A DNA stretch of 57,364 bases from an uncultured Alphaproteobacteria bacterium (lineage in GTDB: Bacteria; Pseudomonadota; Alphaproteobacteria; Sphingomonadales; Sphingomonadaceae), in assembly GCA_903934325.1 (NCBI GenBank), contig CAIZNH010000024.1, positions 1 to 57,364 of the forward strand, in the 5' to 3' direction. This document shows positions 41,739 through 50,286 of this stretch, piece by piece. Each line of letters opens with the position of its first letter. The first letter of the stretch is position 1. The notes under the pieces are model-generated. The model was not told where the DNA came from. It did no database searches and worked only from the letters and a program-made list of their open reading frames with translations. The position numbers were made by a program, and so were the translations under genes.

Positions 41739-43562
41739 ATGGGACAAGGCACAGCCGCGCGCGTCCGCACGGGATGCGCGGTGCCCGGGGCAGGACTGTT
41801 GGATCACGCGCGCAATCTCGAGGATCTGCCCGAGGGCGAGGACGGCCCCGGCGAGGGTGCTGGCCCGCGCGGCGCCGTGCCCCCGATGCTGCCTGTCCCC
41901 CTGCCGGCTGGCCCCGCGATCGATCCCGAAACCGCGCGCGAAATGCTGCCCTATCTGCGCAATTCCCGCAAGCTCGCCCCGCCGAGCGCGGCCCAGAAGG
42001 CCAAGACCCGCCTGCGCGCGCAGCTGGGCGGTCTGGGCGAGGGCTACGAGGCGTGGCGCGAGGCGGCCTCGGCGTGGTTCGACAGGCTCGATCTCGCGCC
42101 TGATCTGGCCGAGAATGTCGGCAGCCGCCGCTGGTTTCGCGGGCTCGGCACGATGGTCGGCCTTGGTGCGCTCGCGCTCGCTTTCTGGCCCGATCTCACC
42201 CCGCTCGAAGCGCGCCCCTCCATGCCGCAGGACGAGGAAGTGCACAGCGAGCTGCGCAGCCAGATGATCCTGCCGCTGGCGCTGGGCGCGGATTCGGGCC
42301 GCCGCATGGGGCCGACCGCGCAGGTCGTGCCGCTGAAGAGCGCGCCGGAGCGGCCGCAGATCCAGCTGGTAGTGACGCTCGCGCCGGGCGACAGCTTTGC
42401 CTCGATGCTGCGCCGTGCGGGCGTATCCTCGGGCGATGTGGACCGCGCCGCCGCTCTGGTGGGCGGAGCCGTGCCGCTGGGCGAGATTACCCCCGGCACG
42501 CAAATGGACGTGCTGCTCGGCCGCCGCCCTGCCCCCGGCGAGCCGCGCCCGCTCGATAGCCTCGCCTTCCGGGCGCGCTTCGATCTCGAGTTGGAACTGA
42601 CCCGTCCGGGCGTGGGTGAGACCCTGCCCGACGGCACGCCGGTGATGCCCAATGGCCCGCTGGCGCTGAAGCGCAATGTCATCCGCGTCGATGCCACCCC
42701 GCTGCGGGTGCGCGGCTCGATCGGCAGCAGCCTCTATCGCTCGATGCGCCAGGCAGGCGTTCCGGCGAGCGCGGTGCAGGAATATCTCAAGACGCTCGAC
42801 GCGCAGATGGACATGGACCGCGAGCTGCGCCCGAGCGACGAATTCGACGTGATCGTCGAATATCGCCGCGCTGCGACAGGCGAGCGGCAGGCGGGCAAGC
42901 TGCTCTATGCCGGGGTCGATCGCGGCGGCAAGCCGCGCACCCAGCTGATGCGCTGGGGTAGCGACGGGCGCTTCTACGAGGCCTCGGGCGTTGGCGAACA
43001 GCGCCGCGGACTGCTGGCGCCGGTGCCGGGGCCGATCACTTCGGGCTTCGGGATGCGCCGTCACCCGATCCTCGGCTACACCCGGATGCACGCCGGGATC
43101 GATTTCAAGGCGCGCTGGGGCACGCCGATTGTCGCGGCTTCGGACGGGCGGGTGACCTCGGCCGGGCGTTCGGGCGGCTGCGGCATCGTGGTGCGGCTGG
43201 AGCATGGCGGCGGTCTGTCGACACGCTATTGCCACATGAGCGCGATGGCAGTGCGTGCCGGGATGCAGGTGCGTCGCGGCCAGGTGATCGGCTATGTCGG
43301 CTCCTCCGGCCTCTCGACCGGCCCGCACCTCCATTACGAGATGTATCGCGGCGGGCGCGTGATCAATCCCTCGAGCGTCGCCTTCGTCACCCGCGCCGAG
43401 CTGTCCGGCACCGAACTGATCGATTTCCGCCGCCAGCTGATGCTGCTGAAGGAGATCGAGGTGGGCAAGGCTCTCGAGGAGCTCGCCCCGCAGGCGGGCG
43501 AGGCGCAGGAACCCGATCGCGAGATCGAAAAGGTCGACGTGGCCCGCAAGGGCAAGCTCTAG
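41739..43562 (+). CDS. M23-family metallopeptidase (peptidoglycan endopeptidase)
   Basis: 607 aa. A cytoplasmic N-terminal part, one membrane segment (LGTMVGLGALALAFWPDL, about residues 131-148), a LysM/OapA-like periplasmic region (LAPGDSFASMLRRAGVSSGDV), and a C-terminal M23 domain with zinc ligands in RMHAGIDFKA and STGPHLHYEMY. Cleaves peptide cross-bridges or acts as a regulatory LytM factor; both zinc motifs are intact, so it is probably active. Divergent from the helicase gene. Confidence 0.93.
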   Translation: MGQGTAARVRTGCAVPGAGLLDHARNLEDLPEGEDGPGEGAGPRGAVPPMLPVPLPAGPAIDPETAREMLPYLRNSRKLAPPSAAQKAKTRLRAQLGGLGEGYEAWREAASAWFDRLDLAPDLAENVGSRRWFRGLGTMVGLGALALAFWPDLTPLEARPSMPQDEEVHSELRSQMILPLALGADSGRRMGPTAQVVPLKSAPERPQIQLVVTLAPGDSFASMLRRAGVSSGDVDRAAALVGGAVPLGEITPGTQMDVLLGRRPAPGEPRPLDSLAFRARFDLELELTRPGVGETLPDGTPVMPNGPLALKRNVIRVDATPLRVRGSIGSSLYRSMRQAGVPASAVQEYLKTLDAQMDMDRELRPSDEFDVIVEYRRAATGERQAGKLLYAGVDRGGKPRTQLMRWGSDGRFYEASGVGEQRRGLLAPVPGPITSGFGMRRHPILGYTRMHAGIDFKARWGTPIVAASDGRVTSAGRSGGCGIVVRLEHGGGLSTRYCHMSAMAVRAGMQVRRGQVIGYVGSSGLSTGPHLHYEMYRGGRVINPSSVAFVTRAELSGTELIDFRRQLMLLKEIEVGKALEELAPQAGEAQEPDREIEKVDVARKGKL

Positions 43563-43621
43563 GCCGCGCACTGTAACGAGAGCTTGTCGTCCAGCCGATT
43601 ATCGGCGTAAGTCTTGCGCCC

Positions 43622-44617
43622 ATGACTGGAAGCTATCCCAACACCCGCCTGCGTCGCACCCGTGCCCATGGGTGGAGCCGCGCGCTGCACCGCGAAACCG
43701 TGCTGATCCCCGGCGATCTGATCTGGCCGCTGTTCGTGACGTCCGGAAAGGGCGTCGAGGAGCCGATCGCGACCCTGCCGGGCGTATCGCGCTGGTCGGT
43801 CGACGGGATTGTCGCGCGCGCGAAAGAGGCGGTCGATCTCGGCATCCCCGTGGTCGCGCTGTTCCCCAACACCCCGCGCGAACTGCGCTCCGATGACGGG
43901 GCCGAGGCGCATAATCCCGACAACCTGATGTGCCAGGCGATCCGCGCGATCAAGGACGCCTGCGGCGATGCCATCGGCGTGCTGACCGACGTCGCGCTCG
44001 ATCCCTATACCAGCCACGGGCAGGACGGGCTGGTCAATGATGCAGGCTATGTCATCAATGACGAGACGGTTGCCGTGCTGGTCGATCAGGCGGTCAATCA
44101 GGCCAATGCGGGTGCGGATATCATCGCCCCGTCGGACATGATGGACGGCCGCATCCACGCGATCCGCATGGCGCTGGAGATGAACGGGCACCCCAATGTC
44201 CAGATCATGAGCTACGCCGCCAAATATGCGAGCGCCTTCTACGGCCCGTTCCGCGATGCGGTGGGCAGCGGCGGGCTGCTGAAGGGCGACAAGAAGGCCT
44301 ACCAGATGGACCCCGCCAATGCCGACGAGGCGATGCGCGAAGTTGCGCTCGATATCGCGGAGGGCGCGGATTCGGTGATGGTGAAGCCGGGCCTTGCCTA
44401 TCTCGACATCATCTACCGCGTGAAGCAGCGCTTCGACGTGCCGGTCTTCGCCTATCAGGTCTCCGGCGAATACGCGATGATCGAAGCCGCGCAGGCTGCC
44501 GGGATCGGAGACCGCGATGCGCTGGTGCTGGAAAAGCTCATCGCCTTCAAGCGCGCGGGATGCAGCGGGGTGCTCACCTATCACGCAGCGCACGTCGCCC
44601 GCCTGCTGAATGGGTGA
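43622..44617 (+). CDS. hemB: Porphobilinogen synthase (delta-aminolevulinate dehydratase)
   Basis: 331 aa. Condenses two 5-aminolevulinates to porphobilinogen. Catalytic Lys residues are in SYAAKYASAFYGPFRDA and SVMVKPGLAYLDII. The metal region reads TDVALDPYTSHGQDG, with Asp in place of the Cys zinc ligands, the Mg-type form common in alphaproteobacteria. Third heme gene of the window but unlinked to hemE-hemJ. The acetyltransferase gene overlaps its 3' end by eight bases. Confidence 0.97.
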   Translation: MTGSYPNTRLRRTRAHGWSRALHRETVLIPGDLIWPLFVTSGKGVEEPIATLPGVSRWSVDGIVARAKEAVDLGIPVVALFPNTPRELRSDDGAEAHNPDNLMCQAIRAIKDACGDAIGVLTDVALDPYTSHGQDGLVNDAGYVINDETVAVLVDQAVNQANAGADIIAPSDMMDGRIHAIRMALEMNGHPNVQIMSYAAKYASAFYGPFRDAVGSGGLLKGDKKAYQMDPANADEAMREVALDIAEGADSVMVKPGLAYLDIIYRVKQRFDVPVFAYQVSGEYAMIEAAQAAGIGDRDALVLEKLIAFKRAGCSGVLTYHAAHVARLLNG

Positions 44618-45158
44618 CGCGGTTCTCGTAACCGAGCGGCTTGAACTGCGGCAGATCGCGCCCGGCGATATCGACCTGCAGCTGCGCCATCTCAACACGC
44701 CCGCGGTGATGCGGCACCTCGGCGGGGTGAAGACCCGCGAGGCGATCGCCGAAAAGCACGCCCGCACGCAGGCGCTGTGGGAATCCGACGGGTTCGGCTT
44801 CATGATGATGTGGGAGCGCGAGACCGGCGAGTTCGTCGGCCATTGCGGGATGAAGCGGGTCGACCATCCGCTCGCGCCCAATCCCGGCGATGCCGAGATC
44901 GGCTGGCTGGTGCGCGAGGATCGCTGGCGGCGGGGCTATGCCCATGAAGCGATGCGCGCGGTGGTGGACAGGGGCTTTTCCGCTAACGCCGCGCCGCGAA
45001 TTGTCGCCCTGACCTGTGAGGCCAACGTTGGTAGCTGCCGGCTGATGGAGAAGCTTGGCATGCTGCGGCGCGCGGACCTCGACTTCACCGATCCGGCCGA
45101 TCCGGAACCGTTCATCCAATACGCCATCACCCGAGAGCAATGGGAGAACCAGCCATGA
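44610..45158 (+). CDS. GNAT-family N-acetyltransferase (RimJ/RimL type)
   Basis: 182 aa. VTERLELRQIAPGD opening, GFMMMWERETGEFVGHCGMK, the acetyl-CoA site in IGWLVREDRWRRGYAHEAMRAVVDRGF, and SCRLMEKLGMLRRADL. RimJ/L-like enzymes acetylate protein N-termini, aminoglycosides or small amines; the substrate is not evident. Overlaps hemB upstream and the carbonic anhydrase gene downstream by a few bases, so it is one transcript with both. Confidence 0.92.
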   Translation: MGDAVLVTERLELRQIAPGDIDLQLRHLNTPAVMRHLGGVKTREAIAEKHARTQALWESDGFGFMMMWERETGEFVGHCGMKRVDHPLAPNPGDAEIGWLVREDRWRRGYAHEAMRAVVDRGFSANAAPRIVALTCEANVGSCRLMEKLGMLRRADLDFTDPADPEPFIQYAITREQWENQP

Positions 45159-45724
45159 CCACGCGCCCCGGCGTCAACATCATCCCGATCCACGGCAAGA
45201 CGCCAAGGATCCACGAAAGCGCCTTCATCGCACCCGGCTGCACCATCATCGGTGATGTCGAGATCGGGGCGGGTTCGTCGATCTGGTACAATTGCGTGCT
45301 GCGTGCCGACGTCTTCTCGATCCGCATCGGGGAGCGCACCAATGTCCAGGACGGGAGCGTGCTCCACTGCGATCCGCCGCGTCCGGGCGATCCCGATGGC
45401 TGTCCGCTGGTGATTGGCGACGATGTGCTGATCGGCCACATGGCGATGGTGCACGGCTGCACGATCCATGATCGCGGTTTCGTGGGCCTCGGCGCCATCG
45501 TGATGAACAAGGCGGTGATCGGCTCGGACGCGATGCTTGGCGCGGGCGCGATGCTGACCGAACGCAAGGTGATGGGCGAGCGCGAGCTGTGGGCGGGGCG
45601 TCCGGCGGTGAAGATGCGCGATCTGCCCGAACCTGCGATTGCCGGCATGCGCATCGGCGTGGCGCATTATGCCGAGAACGCCAGGCACCATGCCGAGGCT
45701 GTGGCGGCGGCGCTCGGGCAATAA
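45155..45724 (+). CDS. Gamma-carbonic anhydrase family protein
   Basis: 189 aa. Left-handed beta-helix hexapeptides (IIGDVEIGAGSSIWYNCVLRAD). Zinc His candidates are in VLHCDPP, LIGHMAMVHGCTIHD, and the Arg/Asp/Gln of RADVFSIRIGERTNVQDGS are conserved. Trimeric YrdA/CaiE/PaaY-type protein, possibly a carbonic anhydrase. Start at ATG overlapping the acetyltransferase stop, with GGGAG upstream. The DUF167 gene begins on its last stop base. Confidence 0.92.
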   Translation: MTTRPGVNIIPIHGKTPRIHESAFIAPGCTIIGDVEIGAGSSIWYNCVLRADVFSIRIGERTNVQDGSVLHCDPPRPGDPDGCPLVIGDDVLIGHMAMVHGCTIHDRGFVGLGAIVMNKAVIGSDAMLGAGAMLTERKVMGERELWAGRPAVKMRDLPEPAIAGMRIGVAHYAENARHHAEAVAAALGQ

Positions 45725-46005
45725 TGGCGCGTCCCCCGGCGCTTTTGCCGGATGCAGATGCGCTGCGGGCGCGGATTGATGCGCGGGGCCGTCTCGCCGT
45801 CAGGGTCACCCCCGGCGCGCGCGAGGAGAGCGTGACCCTCACCCCCGAGGCCGTGCTGGTGAAGGTGCGCGTCCCGGCCGACAAGGGTGCGGCCAATCAG
45901 GCGGTGCTTGAACTGGTGGCGCGGGCGCTCGGGCTGGCGCCCTCGCGGGTGGTGCTGGAGCGTGGCGCAACCGCGCGCCAGAAGGTGCTGGCCGTAACGC
46001 TCTAG
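45724..46005 (+). CDS. DUF167/YggU family protein
   Basis: 93 aa. VRVTPGAREESVTLTPEAVLVKVRVPADKGAANQAVLELVARALGL-type core, with the PADKGAAN motif diagnostic of DUF167, and SRVVLERGATARQKVLAV at the end. Small cytoplasmic protein of unknown function. Start ATG overlaps the preceding TAA by one base; the stop overlaps the convergent DUF1275 stop by four bases. Confidence 0.9.
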   Translation: MARPPALLPDADALRARIDARGRLAVRVTPGAREESVTLTPEAVLVKVRVPADKGAANQAVLELVARALGLAPSRVVLERGATARQKVLAVTL

Positions 46006-46634
46006 CGCTCGACCCTGAAGGCGAACCCCCACAAGACCAGCGCAGCACAGGCGGCGAGGCCTGCCGCGAGCAGCGGCGCGGCCACACACAAGGCCCCGCC
46101 CGCCGCCGCGCCGGTCGCCAGTGCGCTCCACAACAGGCCATAACCGCGCGTTGACGTCAGCGGCTCGCCTGCCAGTCTGGCGGCAATGCCCTGTCCGAAG
46201 CGCACCAGCGCGCCGGTCATGTAGGTCACGCCGACAGTCACCTCCCCGTCGCGCACGAAGACATTATTGGCGCAGCCCATTGCCATCGCCGACAGCGCGA
46301 GGAACGGCAGCGGCAGGCCCGCCGCCAGCAATCCCGCGCCTGCGCCCAGCATGATGGCTACCAGTCCGAGCAGCACCCGCTTGTGCCGCCCGCGAACCCG
46401 CTTGCCGACCATGGCACCGCCAATCACGCCTGCCAGAAAGCACCCGATCAGCCCCAGCGGCGCCAGCGCCAGCGCGGGACGCTCCACCAGCTCCACCCCC
46501 ATGCGGGTGGTGTTGCCCGACATGAAGGAGGTGAAATAGCCCCCCGCCACCACGAACCCGGTCGCATCCACCAGCCCCGCCAGCCCGGCAAGGCCGAGTG
46601 CGAGGCGTTGGCGGGCGGGATCGTAGCGGTGCAT
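46002..46634 (-). CDS. DUF1275/YoaK family membrane protein
   Basis: 210 aa, six hydrophobic helices. Family motifs: LAGLAGLVDATGFVVAGGYFTSFMSGNTTRMG and AMAMGCANNVFVRDGEVTVGVTYMTGALVRFGQ. Function unknown, possibly a transporter. Start chosen at MHRYDPARQRL, because upstream in-frame residues lie beyond the family start and partly overlap the DUF1993 gene. Convergent with DUF167. Confidence 0.9.
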   Translation of the reverse strand: MHRYDPARQRLALGLAGLAGLVDATGFVVAGGYFTSFMSGNTTRMGVELVERPALALAPLGLIGCFLAGVIGGAMVGKRVRGRHKRVLLGLVAIMLGAGAGLLAAGLPLPFLALSAMAMGCANNVFVRDGEVTVGVTYMTGALVRFGQGIAARLAGEPLTSTRGYGLLWSALATGAAAGGALCVAAPLLAAGLAACAALVLWGFAFRVER

Positions 46635-46645
46635 GGGGGGTGGCC

Positions 46646-47161
46646 TCAGGCTCCTGCGGGCTGCTTCAGATATTTCATCATGTAGGGCACGTAGTCGGCC
46701 TTGCCGATCGGCACGCCCTCGGCGCGCAGGATCGCGTAGACGCTCATCAGGTGGAAATAGAACTGCGCGGTCGCCCAGTCGCGACAATATTCGTGGGCCT
46801 GCATCGTGAAGGCCATGCCATTGGGCAGATCGAATTCCACGGTATCGCCCGCGGCGGGCCAGGTGGCGGGATCGGTCGCAATCACCAGATCGCGCGCCGC
46901 GGCTATCCGCGCGCGGGCATCGGGGAAGCTGGTGATCTCGCTCTCGTCGAGAGTGAGGCCGAGATTGCCCAACCGGTCGAGCGCGATCAGCACCTGCGCG
47001 ATGGTGAAGCGGATCTGGGTGTGGAGCGGGAACATGTCCTCGGCCAGCCGCGCCTGCAGCAGCGCGGCGCCCTTTTCATGCGCGCTCGCCTTGACGACGA
47101 GGTTGTCGAGCGTGCCGAGCATATTGGCATAGGTGGCCAGCGCAGCGGTGGCATAGGACAT
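46646..47161 (-). CDS. DUF1993 family protein
   Basis: 171 aa. Helical bundle of the DinB-like type, with DMFPLHTQIRFTIAQVLIALDRL, FDLPNGMAFTMQAHEYCRDWATAQFYFHLMSVYAILR and the C-terminal IGKADYVPYMM. DinB-type folds bind metal through His residues; the function of DUF1993 is not known. Same strand as the DUF1275 gene, 11 bases upstream of it. Start ATG is preceded by GGGAGAGA on the minus strand. Confidence 0.88.
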   Translation of the reverse strand: MSYATAALATYANMLGTLDNLVVKASAHEKGAALLQARLAEDMFPLHTQIRFTIAQVLIALDRLGNLGLTLDESEITSFPDARARIAAARDLVIATDPATWPAAGDTVEFDLPNGMAFTMQAHEYCRDWATAQFYFHLMSVYAILRAEGVPIGKADYVPYMMKYLKQPAGA

Positions 47162-47200
47162 GGTTCTCTCCCCTTGGTTTCCGGGTGAGTTACGCCGCGC

Positions 47201-48799
47201 TCAGTCCTTTATCAACGCCCGTAACCCCTCGATCCGGTCCGCCTCATGCGCGGGCTTGTCCCAGCGGATGCGGTGGATGCGGGGGAAGCGCATGGCGAGG
47301 CCGCTCTTGTGGCGCTTGCTGGTGTGGACCGAATCAAACGCCACCTCGAATACCAGCGCCCGCGTCACCTCGCGCACGGGACCGAACTTGGCGATGGTGT
47401 TCTGCCGGATGAAGCGGTCGAGCTGCTTCAGCTCGGCATCGGTGAAGCCCGAATAGGCCTTGCCCACGGGGAGCAGCTCGGCTCCGGCATCAGGGTCGCC
47501 CGCCCAGCAGCCGAAGGTGTAATCGGAATAGAAGCTGCTGCGCTTGCCGCTGCCGCGCTGGGCATACATCAGTACGCAGTCGATCAGCAGCGGATCGCGC
47601 TTCCATTTGAACCACTGTCCGGCGCGGCGTCCGGCGACATAGGCGCTCTCGCGGTGCTTGAGCATCAGCCCCTCGATCGCCTCGTCGCGCGCGGTATCGC
47701 GGATGCGGGCGAGGTGGGCGAAGTCCTCGGCCTCGACCAGTGCGGACAGATCGAAGTGGCTCTCCGGCAGCCGCGCCATCAGCCCTTCCAAAGTTGCGCG
47801 GCGCAACTTCCACGGGTGCTCGCGCCAATCCGTGCCGTCGGCGAGCATGACGTCATAGAGGCGCACGAAGGCGGGATATTCGCGCAGCATCTTGGTCGAG
47901 ACGCTCTTGCGCCCCAAGCGCTGCTGGAGCGCATTGAAACTCGCCGCGCCGCCCGCCTCGCCGCCTTGTGTGCTCCCTCGCACCAGCAATTCCCCGTCGA
48001 GCACCGCGTCGAAGGGCAGCACATCGAGCAATTCGGGAAAGGTCGCGGAAATATCGTCGCCCGAGCGCGAATAGACGCGCGCTTCCCCGCCTGCTTTGAC
48101 CAGCTGCACGCGGATCCCGTCCCATTTCCACTCGGCGGCATAGTCGGCGAGATCGACTTCAGCGTCCTCCAGCGGATGGGCGAGCATGAAGGGCCGGAAG
48201 CGCGGCACATTGGCGAGATCGGGCGGGGGCGCGCCGCTTGCCGCCCAATCGAAAAGTTCGGTGTATGGCGCGCCGAGGGCGTGCCAATACTCCTCCACCT
48301 CCTCGACTGCGACATCGAAGGCCTGTGCGAAACCCGTCTTGGCGAGCCGTGCCGAGACGCCCACGCGCATGCCCCCGGTGGCGAGCTTGATCAGGGCAAA
48401 GAGCCCGCGCGCATCGAGCCGGTCGAACAGCGCGGGGAGTTCCTTGGGGGCGGTGGTGCGGGTGAGGCCGGAAAGCCGCTCCACCACTTCGGCGAGCGAA
48501 AGATCGCCTTGCGGTGCGGCCCCATCGGGCGCGGGCCACAACAGGCTTGCGGTTTCGGCCGTATCGCCGACGAAATCGCGGCTGAGCGTCCAAAGCACCG
48601 GATCGATCCGTTCCATCATCAGATTGCGGATGGTCGAGGATTTGACGCCCGGAAAATCGAGCCCGCCGGTCAGCCCCGCCAGCGCCCAGCCGCGATCGGG
48701 ATCGGGCGCGGTGCGCAGGTAGGCCGCGATCAGCGCGAGCTTGCGATTGCGGCTGGTCGTGTAGACCAGCGCGTCGAGCAGGGCGGCGAATGCCTCCAT
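47201..48799 (-). CDS. ATP-dependent DNA ligase, ligase-associated damage-response type
   Basis: 532 aa. An N-terminal helical DNA-binding domain (FAALLDALVYTTSRNRKLALIAAYL, LIKLATGGMRVGVSARL), then the adenylation domain with nucleotidyl Lys in AEWKWDGIRVQL, DAVLDGELLV and EGLMLKHRESAYVAGRR, and an OB domain (WFKWKRDPLLIDCVLMYAQ). Belongs to the ligase that pairs with an MBL-fold exonuclease and DEXH helicase; the exonuclease is 0.4 kb upstream. A perfect 19-bp palindrome lies inside at 47791-47809. Confidence 0.94.
   Translation of the reverse strand: MEAFAALLDALVYTTSRNRKLALIAAYLRTAPDPDRGWALAGLTGGLDFPGVKSSTIRNLMMERIDPVLWTLSRDFVGDTAETASLLWPAPDGAAPQGDLSLAEVVERLSGLTRTTAPKELPALFDRLDARGLFALIKLATGGMRVGVSARLAKTGFAQAFDVAVEEVEEYWHALGAPYTELFDWAASGAPPPDLANVPRFRPFMLAHPLEDAEVDLADYAAEWKWDGIRVQLVKAGGEARVYSRSGDDISATFPELLDVLPFDAVLDGELLVRGSTQGGEAGGAASFNALQQRLGRKSVSTKMLREYPAFVRLYDVMLADGTDWREHPWKLRRATLEGLMARLPESHFDLSALVEAEDFAHLARIRDTARDEAIEGLMLKHRESAYVAGRRAGQWFKWKRDPLLIDCVLMYAQRGSGKRSSFYSDYTFGCWAGDPDAGAELLPVGKAYSGFTDAELKQLDRFIRQNTIAKFGPVREVTRALVFEVAFDSVHTSKRHKSGLAMRFPRIHRIRWDKPAHEADRIEGLRALIKD
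47791..47809. repeat. Perfect 19-bp intragenic palindrome in the ligase gene
   Basis: AAGTTGCGC-G-GCGCAACTT, perfect arms of 9 bp. An 18/19-identical sequence lies in the unrelated msrC gene at 30501-30519. Confidence 0.7.
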
Positions 48800-48897
48800 C
48801 AGGATTGCGCCTGTGGTTCATTGCGCAGCCATGCAAATCCGCTAGAGCGCGATGCGGACATTCGTCCGCTCCGTGTCGCCATCAAGGAATCGCCTCT

Positions 48898-49209
48898 ATG
48901 AAGTTCGCTCCGCTTGCCGCCCTGTGCCTTGCCACTGCTGCTGTGACCGCGCCCGTTGCCGCGCTGGCCCAGAACGATGCTCCGGCTGCTCCGGCTGCCG
49001 CTTTCACCGTCGACACTCCGATCGAAGCGCTCGTCGCCGATGCGCGCGCCAAGGCCGTGCTCGACAAATATCTCGCCGGCATCGACCAGCACCCGGCCTA
49101 CGAGCAGTTCAAGAGCCTCAGCCTCAAGGCGCTGGCCCCGTTCTCGCAGGGCATGATCAGCGACGAGCTGCTGGGCAAGATCGGCACCGATCTGGCCGCG
49201 ATCAAGTAA
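48898..49209 (+). CDS. Small exported protein, hypothetical
   Basis: 103 aa. Signal peptide (KFAPLAALCLATAAVTAPVAALAQ, cleavage about residue 25), a short Ala/Pro linker, and a helical domain (FTVDTPIEALVADARAKAVLDKYLAGIDQHPAYEQFKSLSLKALAPFSQG). The VLDKYLPGI-like segment recalls domains in glycoside hydrolase and beta-lactamase neighbours, but no function is assignable. AAGGAA precedes the start. It sits, oppositely oriented, between the exonuclease and ligase genes. Confidence 0.8.
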   Translation: MKFAPLAALCLATAAVTAPVAALAQNDAPAAPAAAFTVDTPIEALVADARAKAVLDKYLAGIDQHPAYEQFKSLSLKALAPFSQGMISDELLGKIGTDLAAIK

Positions 49210-49237
49210 GTCTGCCTTTGTTGCGAGGGCGAGGGGT

Positions 49238-50245
49238 TCAGTCATCCTCGTCCTCGTAACCAACCAGTGCCAGCGCACGGGCGCGGCGCTGGTTCAGCGC
49301 GCACCAGCGTAGCAGGGCCTCCTCGCGGCCATGGGTGATCCAGGTTTCCTGCGGGTTCACCTCGGCGATGGTCTGCGTCAATTCGCTCCAGTCAGCATGA
49401 TCGGAAATCACCAGCGGCAGCTCGACCCCGCGTTGCCGCGCCCGCCCGCGCACCCGCATCCAGCCGCTCGCCATGGCGGTGACCGGATCGGGCAGGCGGC
49501 GGCTCCAGCGATCATTGAGCGCCGACGGGGGCGCCATCACGATGGCTCCGCGCAGCGCCTCCTTTGGCGGGGCATCGCTGACAAGCCGCAGATCGCCCAG
49601 CGCCACGCCGTGCTCCTCGTAAAGCCGGCACATGGCCTCCATCGCGCCGTGCAGCCAGATGACGTCATGATGTCCCGCGGCACGCAATTCAGCGATCACC
49701 CGCTGCGCCTTGCCCAGCGCATAGGCGCCGACCAGCACGCAGCTTTCGGGTTCATCTATCAATGATTTCAATAATTTACCGATTTCATCACAGATCGGCG
49801 GATGCGCGAAGACCGGCAGGCCGAAGGTCGCTTCGGTGATGAAGATATCGCAGGGGGTGACGGCGAAGGCCTCGCAAGTCGGATCGGGCGCGCGCTTGTA
49901 ATCGCCGGTGATGATGACCCGCTCGCCCGCGTGTTCGAGGAGGATTTGCGCGCTCCCAAGCACGTGACCTGCGGGAACGAAGGTCGCGGTCACCCCGCCG
50001 CCGAGGGTGATGCTCTCGCCATAGGCCGCCGGAACCGCGCCCTCGCGGGTGTTGTAGCGCAGCTCCATGATCGCCAGCGTCGCCGGGGTGGCGATGGTCT
50101 GCCCGTGCCCGCCGCGTGCGTGATCGGCGTGACCATGGGTGACGAGCGCGCGCGGCACGGGGCGCGAGGGATCGATCCACACATCGGCGGGTGCGATGTA
50201 GATGCCGTGGGGCTCAGGCCGGATCCAGGAGAAGGGCGCGGTCAT
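49238..50245 (-). CDS. Ligase-associated DNA damage response exonuclease (MBL fold)
   Basis: 335 aa. Metallo-beta-lactamase/beta-CASP fold with HGHADHARGGHG (zinc motif), AGHVLGSAQILLEH, ITGDYKRAPDPTCEAF, and C-terminal VISDHADWSELTQTI, WITHGREEALLRW. Family members are associated with the ATP-dependent ligase, DEXH helicase and PdeM endonuclease in a repair system; the helicase and PdeM genes are not in this window. Confidence 0.93.
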   Translation of the reverse strand: MTAPFSWIRPEPHGIYIAPADVWIDPSRPVPRALVTHGHADHARGGHGQTIATPATLAIMELRYNTREGAVPAAYGESITLGGGVTATFVPAGHVLGSAQILLEHAGERVIITGDYKRAPDPTCEAFAVTPCDIFITEATFGLPVFAHPPICDEIGKLLKSLIDEPESCVLVGAYALGKAQRVIAELRAAGHHDVIWLHGAMEAMCRLYEEHGVALGDLRLVSDAPPKEALRGAIVMAPPSALNDRWSRRLPDPVTAMASGWMRVRGRARQRGVELPLVISDHADWSELTQTIAEVNPQETWITHGREEALLRWCALNQRRARALALVGYEDEDD

Positions 50246-50286
50246 GCAATCATAACCCGCAGGACGGGCGAGGTGTTCCGAGGGGA

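Noticed and set aside
47246..48901. A 551-codon plus-strand frame antisense to the DNA ligase
   Set aside because: The ligase active-site motif and its partner exonuclease support the minus strand; the antisense frame has no recognisable motif.
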